11,058 nt of DNA from a bacterium (GTDB lineage: Bacteria > Armatimonadota > HRBIN16), in contig JANWXG010000065.1 in assembly GCA_025057335.1 (NCBI GenBank), positions 1 through 11,058 on the forward strand, in the 5' to 3' direction. The position numbers and the translations under genes are program-made. The notes under the pieces are model-generated. The model searched no databases. It saw nothing but the letters and a program-made list of their open reading frames with translations, and had not been told where the DNA came from. This document shows positions 6,223-11,058 of the stretch, piece after piece. The first letter of the stretch is position 1; every line of letters begins with the position of its first letter.

Positions 6223-6672
6223 TTACAGGATTTTGTGACTGTCCAACAAAATCGTCACGGGTCCGTCGTTCACCAGCGCTACCTGCATGTGTGCGCCGAA
6301 GACGCCTGTTTGCACAGGCAGACCTGCCTCACGCAGTAGCTCTGCCACGCGCAGGTAAAGCTGCTCCGCCATATCAGGAGGCGCGGCGTCAGTAAAACTG
6401 GGACGACGCCCCTTACGACAGTCGGCATACAGGGTGAACTGCGAGACGAGCAACACCTCTCCGCCAACGTCGGTGATGCCAAGGTTGATTTTGCCCGCCT
6501 CGTCCTCGAAGAGGCGCAGGGAGGCAATCTTGTCAGCGATGTAACGAGCGTCGGGTTCGCCATCAGTGTGGGTAACGCCTACCAGCACGAGATATCCCCT
6601 GCCGATAGAAGCCACGCGCTCGCCGTTGACCCTGACTTCTGCTTGCGCGACCCGTTGCAGCACTGCTCGCAT
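6223..6672 (-). CDS. dtd: D-aminoacyl-tRNA deacylase
   Basis: DTD hydrolyses D-amino acids (and glycine mischarged on tRNA-Ala) from tRNA, keeping D-residues out of proteins. It is a cytosolic homodimer whose active site is built across the subunit interface. The 149 aa match the family. Both diagnostic motifs are intact: SQFTLYAD (77-84) and NDGPVT (135-140), the latter supplying the Gly-cisPro that rejects L-amino acids. The opening MRAVLQRVAQAEV is typical. The start overlaps the rel stop as TAATG, with GGAGG at 6680-6684 inside rel, 7 nt upstream, so the two genes are translationally coupled. It is the last gene of the recJ-rel-dtd unit; no T-run terminator follows on the minus strand. 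Confidence 0.96.
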   Translation of the reverse strand: MRAVLQRVAQAEVRVNGERVASIGRGYLVLVGVTHTDGEPDARYIADKIASLRLFEDEAGKINLGITDVGGEVLLVSQFTLYADCRKGRRPSFTDAAPPDMAEQLYLRVAELLREAGLPVQTGVFGAHMQVALVNDGPVTILLDSHKIL

Positions 6673-8942
6673 TACGCCGCCTCCCCGATGGTGCCTGTGC
6701 GGCGGATGTCCAGCACGTCGCTGATGCGTCGCACTTTATCCATCAGGCTGCGTAAATGCGATACGCCCTGCACCTCGACAGTGATGTCGATGTAGGCAAT
6801 ACCGTCTGGACGGGAAAGGGTGCGAATGGCAGTGATGTTGGTCTTGGACTCACCGAACACGGTGGAGATATCGGAAAGCAGTCCGGTGCGGTCGGCGGCT
6901 TCGATATGCAGCGAAGTAGCATAGCACGCGCCCGGCTTCTCATCCCAGCGCACTGCGACCAGCCGCTCTGGCTCTTTCAGCAGATAGTTCTGCACGTTCA
7001 CGCAGGCGCGCCGGTGCAAGGTGATGCCCCTGCCGCGTGAGGTATAGCCCACCACATCGTCGCCAGGCAAGGGCGTGCAGCACTTGGCGCGCCGAATCAT
7101 CACGTTGTCGATACCGTCCACCGACAGACGCGTCTCGCTCTCCATCACCTTGCCCGTCGCGAAAAGCGATGGCTGCAGGGGCACCCGCGGCAGGATACGG
7201 TTGAGCACCGCCTGCGCCGAGTAGCGTCCGTCGCCGACGGCAGCGTACACCTCCTCCGCATTGGGCAGGTTGAGCTGCTTCGCTACCAGCTCGAGAGCCT
7301 CGGCGTGCAGCACCTCTTTCGGATCTAGCCCGAGCCGTTCGACTTCCCGCTCCAGCATCTCCCTGCCCCGCGCTACGTTCTCGGCGTGCGCTTGCTTGCG
7401 GAAGTATTGCTTGATTTTGCTGCGGGCATGTGGGGTCTTGACGAAGTTCAACCAGTCGCGACTAGGGCGGGCGTTGGGGCGGGTGATAATCTCCACGATA
7501 TCGCCGTTTTTCAGCTGGTAGTGCAGGGGCACGATGCGCCCGTTCACTTTCGCCCCAACACAGGTATTGCCCACGTCCGTATGCACTCGGTACGCGAAGT
7601 CCACTGGCGTCGAACCCGCTACGAGGTCAATCACGTCACCCTTTGGGGTGAAGGCGAACACCTGGTCGTTGAACAGCGTCTCCACGACCGAGCGCAAGAA
7701 CTCGGTGGAGTCCTTGCCGTCTGCCTGCCATTCAAAGAGTTGCTGGCGCAGCATTCGCATCCGCTGCTCGAAGCGGTCTTCCGAGGTGCCTCCCTCTTTG
7801 TATTGCCAGTGCGCGGCGATACCGAAGTCAGCAGTGCGGTGCATCTCCCAGGTGCGTATCTGCACTTCCAGAGGCTGCTGACGGGGACCGATGACCTTCG
7901 TGTGCAGCGATTGGTACATATTCGGCTTCGGCTTGGCGATATAGTCGTCGAATCGCCCAGGGATAGGCAGCCACAGGTCATGCACGACGCCCAGCGCATG
8001 GTAACAGTCGGGCACAGTGTCCACAATCACGCGGATTGCCAACAGGTCGTAAATCTGGTCTAGGTCGATCTCCTCCTTCAGCATCTTCTGGTAGATGCTG
8101 TAGAGGTGTTTGGGTCTGCCGTGCACCTCAGCGCGGATTCTTTCCCGCTCCAGCCGCTCCTTGAGGATACGGATGGCTTCGTTGATGTCCTCTTCACGCT
8201 CCTTGCGCGTGCGTTGCACTCGCGCGGCAAGCTCGGCGTACTTCTCTGGCTCCAGATACTTGAAGGCAAGGTCTTCCAGCTGCCACTTGATTTGCCAGAT
8301 ACCTAGGCGGTGCGCCATCGGGGCGAGGATTTGCAACGTCTCGGTGGCGATTTTGACCTGTCGCTCGCGCGAGAGGGCGTCGAGAGTGCGCATGTTGTGC
8401 AGGCGGTCTGCCAGCTTGATAATCATCACGCGCAGGTCGCGCGACATCGCCACGAAAATCTTGCGCAGGTTGGCAGCAGTCTGCACGAGGTCGCGCTTGC
8501 GTTTGCGCTTCTCCGAGTCGGTGGTCTCCTCCAGTTCGCGCTCGACGTCCAGGTAGCTCGCCAGTTTCGTGACGCCATCCACCAGCAGCGCGATTTCCTC
8601 GCCAAACAAGAGGCGGATATCGTCAATGGTGATGCGGGGGTTGCCGTTTTCGTCCTTGCCGTCTTCGACCACGTCGTGCATCAAGCCTGCGGAGATGGTC
8701 GCCACGTCCATCTCCAGCTCCGCAAGGATGCCCGCTACTGCCAGAGGATGGGTGATGTAGGGCTCTCCGGAGGCTCGCCGCTCCCCACGATGGATGTACT
8801 CCGCGACCCGATACGCCCGTACGATGGTGGAAGTGTCCGCCTGTGGATGATACTCGCGCACCCGGTCCAGCAACGCGAGCAGCTCTTCAGGCAGCTCCAC
8901 CTCGCTATCATGAAGGATATGTCCCAGCTCGGTCTGAGTCAT
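6672..8942 (-). CDS. rel: Bifunctional (p)ppGpp synthetase/hydrolase Rel
   Basis: This long RelA/SpoT-family enzyme (756 aa) makes the stringent-response alarmone (p)ppGpp from ATP plus GDP/GTP on ribosomes stalled with uncharged tRNA, and also degrades it. The HD hydrolase domain (about 40-200) keeps its metal and catalytic residues: His65 in ITHP, HD at 89-90, ED at 93-94 and KLADRLHNMRTL (176-187), so hydrolysis should be active. The synthetase domain has GRPKHLYSIYQKM (275-287), Asp299 in YDLLAIRV, RFDDYIAKPKPNMYQSLHT (330-348) and Glu359 in EVQIRT. A TGS domain starts at VFAFTPKGDVIDL (428-440), followed by a helical region, a Cys-rich segment (KCCTPLPGDD near 620-629 and RRAC near 644-647), and a C-terminal ACT domain (about 678-745). 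Oddities are RFDD where bifunctional enzymes usually have RXKD and an acidic insert at 95-104. The ATG has no clear SD. A promoter lies at 8983-9010. Confidence 0.96.
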   Translation of the reverse strand: MTQTELGHILHDSEVELPEELLALLDRVREYHPQADTSTIVRAYRVAEYIHRGERRASGEPYITHPLAVAGILAELEMDVATISAGLMHDVVEDGKDENGNPRITIDDIRLLFGEEIALLVDGVTKLASYLDVERELEETTDSEKRKRKRDLVQTAANLRKIFVAMSRDLRVMIIKLADRLHNMRTLDALSRERQVKIATETLQILAPMAHRLGIWQIKWQLEDLAFKYLEPEKYAELAARVQRTRKEREEDINEAIRILKERLERERIRAEVHGRPKHLYSIYQKMLKEEIDLDQIYDLLAIRVIVDTVPDCYHALGVVHDLWLPIPGRFDDYIAKPKPNMYQSLHTKVIGPRQQPLEVQIRTWEMHRTADFGIAAHWQYKEGGTSEDRFEQRMRMLRQQLFEWQADGKDSTEFLRSVVETLFNDQVFAFTPKGDVIDLVAGSTPVDFAYRVHTDVGNTCVGAKVNGRIVPLHYQLKNGDIVEIITRPNARPSRDWLNFVKTPHARSKIKQYFRKQAHAENVARGREMLEREVERLGLDPKEVLHAEALELVAKQLNLPNAEEVYAAVGDGRYSAQAVLNRILPRVPLQPSLFATGKVMESETRLSVDGIDNVMIRRAKCCTPLPGDDVVGYTSRGRGITLHRRACVNVQNYLLKEPERLVAVRWDEKPGACYATSLHIEAADRTGLLSDISTVFGESKTNITAIRTLSRPDGIAYIDITVEVQGVSHLRSLMDKVRRISDVLDIRRTGTIGEAA

Positions 8943-8975
8943 GGTCGCGGCTCGCGGTGGGAGCGACTGATATTA

Positions 8976-10742
8976 TTATTCTATTATACCCGAACTGTGT
9001 CGGACGTCATGTACCTTCAGTTGAATCTCACGCCTACCGTTGAACTCGTTCCACTGGGGGGTGCACACTAAGTCTACTTCGTCTCCCACGTAGAATCGAT
9101 CATCGTAATCGCCCATGCCGAAGGCGATACACCCTGTCGGAGGCAGGGCTTCTCCACGCACAATAAACTTCCAGTGCGCGCCGTCACCTCCCACACGCTG
9201 CTTCCCCAGTATGGTCAGACCTCGCGTGAGGAACAGAGGTTCTGGATTGCCATGCCCAAAAGGTTCTAGGCGCTCCAGCTCATCCACCAATTGTGAGGTG
9301 ATGTCGGCGGGTTCAATCTCAGCGTCGATGTCCAGCTGGGGTAGCAGGTCCTCAGGAGACATCCACTCATGCGCCAGCTGGTTGAGGTGCTCGCGCAGTG
9401 GTTCAATGTGCTCTGTGCGGATGGAGAAGCCCGCTGCCAGCGTGTGACCGCCGCATTCGATAAAAAGGTCACGCCGCGCCTCGATGGCACGAAAAATATC
9501 GTACGCGCGGACGCTACGCGCGGAGCCACGTCCAATCCCCGACTCCGCGTCGATGGAAATCATCACAGTGGGGCGGTGGTATCGCTCGAGCACCTTGCTG
9601 GCGACGATGCCGATGACGCCGCTATGCCAGTCCCGCTCCGCTAGCACCAACACCCATTCCTCGCGCAGGTCGCGCGTGGCAACCTGCTGCAGCGCCTGCT
9701 CTAGAATGCGCTGCTGTTCTGCCTGACGACGACGATTATGCTCTTCCAGCTCTTCCGCTAGTCGCTGTGCCGTGAGCAAGTCATCCGTTGTCAGCAGCTC
9801 CAGCGCAATGTTCGCATCGTCTAGACGCCCCACTGCGTTGATACGCGGTGCAAGCGCGAACTGCACCATGCGCATCGTCACGGGGCGGTCGGTGGGCAGC
9901 CGGGATACCGACAGTAACGCCTGCACGCCCGGTCGCTTCGACTGGGGAAGAGCGGGTAACCCGTGCCAAGCGTACACACGGTTCTCTTCCAGCAGGGGCA
10001 TCACATCCGCAATGGTGCCTAAAGTGGCAAGGTCGAGAAAGTAGTTGCGATAGTTCTGCGGCGAAAACCCCTTCGCCCGTACCAATGCCTCACCCAGACG
10101 GTAGCTCACCCCTACACCGCTCAGGTTGGGGAAGGGATATCGCGAACTAGGCAGATGCGGATTCACCACAGCAAGCGCGCGTGGAACCTCCTCTCCGGGC
10201 TCGTGGTGGTCGGTGATAATAACGTCGATGCCCAGCTCGCGGGCGCGTTCTACCACTGCGTGCGCTTGAATTCCGCAGTCGCAGGTGAGGATGAGCGAGA
10301 CGCCTTGTCGATGTGCCTCCTCGACCACAGGCAGACGGATATCGTAGCCTTCCCGCTTGCGGTGGGGCACTCGCGCCTGCACCCGCGCGTGCAACTTGTT
10401 CAATGTGTGAAACCACAGCGCCGCGCTGGTGACCCCGTCTACGTCGTAGTCGCCGTACACCAGGATTTTCTCCCTGCGCTCTATCGCTTGCAGGAGGCGA
10501 TGGACGGCGACCTCCGCATCGGGGAGCAGGAAGGGGTCGGGAAGGTGTTCCCAGTCCGGACGCAGGAAGCGCTCCGCCTGTTCGGGGGCGGTGATACCGC
10601 GATTCACCAGCAACTGCGCCAGGATTTCGCTGATGTGGAGCTCTCGTTGGAGCCTAGCAACAATTTCAGGATGTCTCGGTTGAACGGTCCAGCGTATGTT
10701 CCGTGTCACGTTCCCCGCCACTGCTCTCCCCCAACATAGCAT
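8976..10742 (-). CDS. recJ: Single-stranded-DNA exonuclease RecJ
   Basis: RecJ is a metal-dependent 5'-3' exonuclease on single-stranded DNA, acting in RecF-pathway recombination, mismatch repair and base excision repair. At 588 aa it has the normal length. DHH motifs run in order: YGDYDVDG (96-103), LTCDCG (152-157), ITDHHEPG (176-183), NLSGVGVSYRL (206-216) and LGTIADVMPL (241-250). A linker helix (about 325-360) leads to the DHHA1 domain with GRGSARS (404-410) and ECGGHTLAAGFSI (429-441), then a C-terminal OB fold starting near LEPFGHGNPEP (492-502). The start is uncertain. The ATG at 10742 is the longest choice but has no SD, and TGCTATGTT just after it looks like an extended -10. GTG at 10721, 4 nt after GGGGGAG, or GTG at 10709 may be the true start, since homologues begin close to the RxIRW-like segment. 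rel follows after 33 nt. Confidence 0.95.
   Translation of the reverse strand: MLCWGRAVAGNVTRNIRWTVQPRHPEIVARLQRELHISEILAQLLVNRGITAPEQAERFLRPDWEHLPDPFLLPDAEVAVHRLLQAIERREKILVYGDYDVDGVTSAALWFHTLNKLHARVQARVPHRKREGYDIRLPVVEEAHRQGVSLILTCDCGIQAHAVVERARELGIDVIITDHHEPGEEVPRALAVVNPHLPSSRYPFPNLSGVGVSYRLGEALVRAKGFSPQNYRNYFLDLATLGTIADVMPLLEENRVYAWHGLPALPQSKRPGVQALLSVSRLPTDRPVTMRMVQFALAPRINAVGRLDDANIALELLTTDDLLTAQRLAEELEEHNRRRQAEQQRILEQALQQVATRDLREEWVLVLAERDWHSGVIGIVASKVLERYHRPTVMISIDAESGIGRGSARSVRAYDIFRAIEARRDLFIECGGHTLAAGFSIRTEHIEPLREHLNQLAHEWMSPEDLLPQLDIDAEIEPADITSQLVDELERLEPFGHGNPEPLFLTRGLTILGKQRVGGDGAHWKFIVRGEALPPTGCIAFGMGDYDDRFYVGDEVDLVCTPQWNEFNGRREIQLKVHDVRHSSGIIE
8983..9010 (-). promoter_or_regulatory. 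Internal promoter of rel-dtd within the recJ 3' end
   Basis: On the minus strand a perfect TATAAT (8988-8983) lies 16 nt from ATGACG (9010-9005), which keeps the TGAC core of a -35. The -10 overlaps the last codons of recJ. A start near 8976 gives a leader of about 34 nt before the rel ATG. It would allow rel and dtd to be expressed apart from recJ. Confidence 0.5.
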
Positions 10743-10781
10743 GTGTCACTACAATCTATCAGCTGCTCTGGTCGCCTTCTT

Positions 10782-10810
10782 CCCTTCCCCTCCTGCTGTC
10801 GGGGGTAGGG
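10782..10810. repeat. GC-rich stem-loop upstream of recJ
   Basis: CCCTTCCCC (10782-10790) pairs with GGGGTAGGG (10802-10810) with one T-T mismatch around an 11-nt loop. No T-run follows on either strand. It resembles the C-rich/G-rich palindromes scattered through many bacterial genomes, and only one copy is seen here. The rest of 10743-10852 holds no gene. Confidence 0.35.
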
Positions 10811-10852
10811 GAGGAGATAGTGGGTGTCCCATCGCGTTCACGAGGCGCTCTT

Positions 10853-10916
10853 CGGCTCACCAGGAGGTTCGCCCTCCAAAGACTTCAACCTGGAAGGCGA
10901 GGCTCCCTCCGAGCCG
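10853..10916. repeat. Palindromic repeat A, copy 2
   Basis: This copy matches 5988-6049: CGGCTCACCAG then AGGTTCGCCCTCCAA at the left, and a right arm with GGCGAGGCTC then GAGCCG. The inner stem TCGCCCTCCA/TGGAAGGCGA has one mismatch, and the central loop differs in sequence and length, as expected for arms conserved by pairing or copying. Confidence 0.75.
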
Positions 10917-10923
10917 TCTGCCC

Positions 10924-10998
10924 TGTCATGCTGAGCCACAGGCGAAGGGTCTCTGTAGCCTCGCCAGAACGAGATTCTTCGCTTCGCTCAGAATGACA
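10924..10998. repeat. Palindromic repeat B, full copy
   Basis: The left arm (10924-10953) starts TGTCATGCTGAGC and the right arm (10971-10998) ends GCTCAGAATGACA, an inverted repeat with one mismatch in 13 outer pairs. The inner parts GCGAAG..TCTC and GAGA..CTTCGC also pair. Sequences of this TTCTGAGCGAAG..TTCGCTCAGAATGA type are widespread non-coding palindromes in several bacterial phyla. Confidence 0.7.
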
Positions 10999-11000
10999 TC

Positions 11001-11026
11001 TGGAGGGTGAGGCTCCTGCCGAGCCG
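11001..11026. repeat. Repeat A, right half only
   Basis: TGGAGGGTGAGGCTCCTGCC followed by GAGCCG matches the right arm of repeat A, but the left arm (CGGCTCACCAG..) is missing and repeat B occupies its place. This suggests the units were broken and recombined rather than tandemly copied whole. Confidence 0.65.
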
Positions 11027-11033
11027 TCTCTCC

Positions 11034-11058
11034 TGTCATGCTGAGCTGCAGGCGAAGC
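11034..11058. repeat. Repeat B, partial copy cut by window end
   Basis: TGTCATGCTGAGC at 11034-11046 followed by GCAGGCGAAG repeats the left arm of the unit at 10924. The sequence ends before the right arm. The order at this end is therefore A - B - half A - B. Confidence 0.6.

Noticed and set aside
6023..6339. Short plus-strand frames starting in repeat A and running into dtd
   Set aside because: They read repeat A as EGEAxAEP and then the dtd antisense; no SD or homology supports them.
7386..9071. Long plus-strand frames (225 and 253 codons) opposite rel and the recJ 3' end
   Set aside because: They mirror the Rel coding sequence, cross the rel start and internal promoter, and show no recognisable domain.
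10853..11058. CRISPR-like repeat cluster
   Set aside because: The units are unequal palindromes of two kinds without regular spacers, and no cas gene is nearby.

Overview
The window is a block of ordinary bacterial housekeeping genes. GC is moderately high, genes are tightly packed, and the few intergenic gaps carry dispersed palindromic repeats. Split-type glycine decarboxylase (GcvPB), a LipM-like octanoyltransferase, a bifunctional Rel enzyme followed by dtd, and the GAGGCTC..GAGCCG repeat family fit a deep-branching bacterium of the Armatimonadota/Chloroflexota/Firmicutes neighbourhood. Armatimonadota is my best guess, but it is inference and no marker in the window settles it.

Layout. 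Positions 1-141 are unresolved. An 82-aa hypothetical gene lies at 142-390 (minus), with a TATAAT box and a Shine-Dalgarno just upstream. Almost touching its -10 is an oppositely directed TTGACA/TATGAT promoter that points into a non-coding, fold-prone stretch and on across the antisense of a tRNA-Arg(UCG) gene (539-611, minus). The tRNA has its own near-consensus promoter at 691-719. Next comes a plus-strand run: asnS (asparaginyl-tRNA synthetase), purB (adenylosuccinate lyase), then, after a fresh promoter, gcvPB (glycine decarboxylase subunit 2) overlapping a lipM/lplA-family gene. The plus-strand genes converge with a minus-strand operon, recJ - rel - dtd, at 5975-6222. That gap holds one palindromic repeat and a terminator-like hairpin. 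The right end (10743-11058), upstream of recJ, has no gene and carries two palindromic repeat families that alternate.

How the genes work together. asnS and the tRNA serve translation, and dtd removes D-amino acids from mischarged tRNA. rel makes and degrades (p)ppGpp when uncharged tRNA accumulates. gcvPB and the octanoyltransferase form a natural pair, because the glycine cleavage system works only when its H protein carries lipoate. purB supplies purines and uses one-carbon units that glycine cleavage can provide. recJ is a DNA repair exonuclease. The order recJ-rel-dtd matches the recJ-apt-relA-dtd cluster of Bacillus, without apt.

I found no mobile element, CRISPR array, defence cassette or clearly new system. 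The items most worth a second look are the promoter and structured region opposite the tRNA, the alternating palindromic repeats, the gcvPB-lipM coupling away from gcvPA, and an RFDD sequence in Rel where bifunctional enzymes usually carry RXKD.
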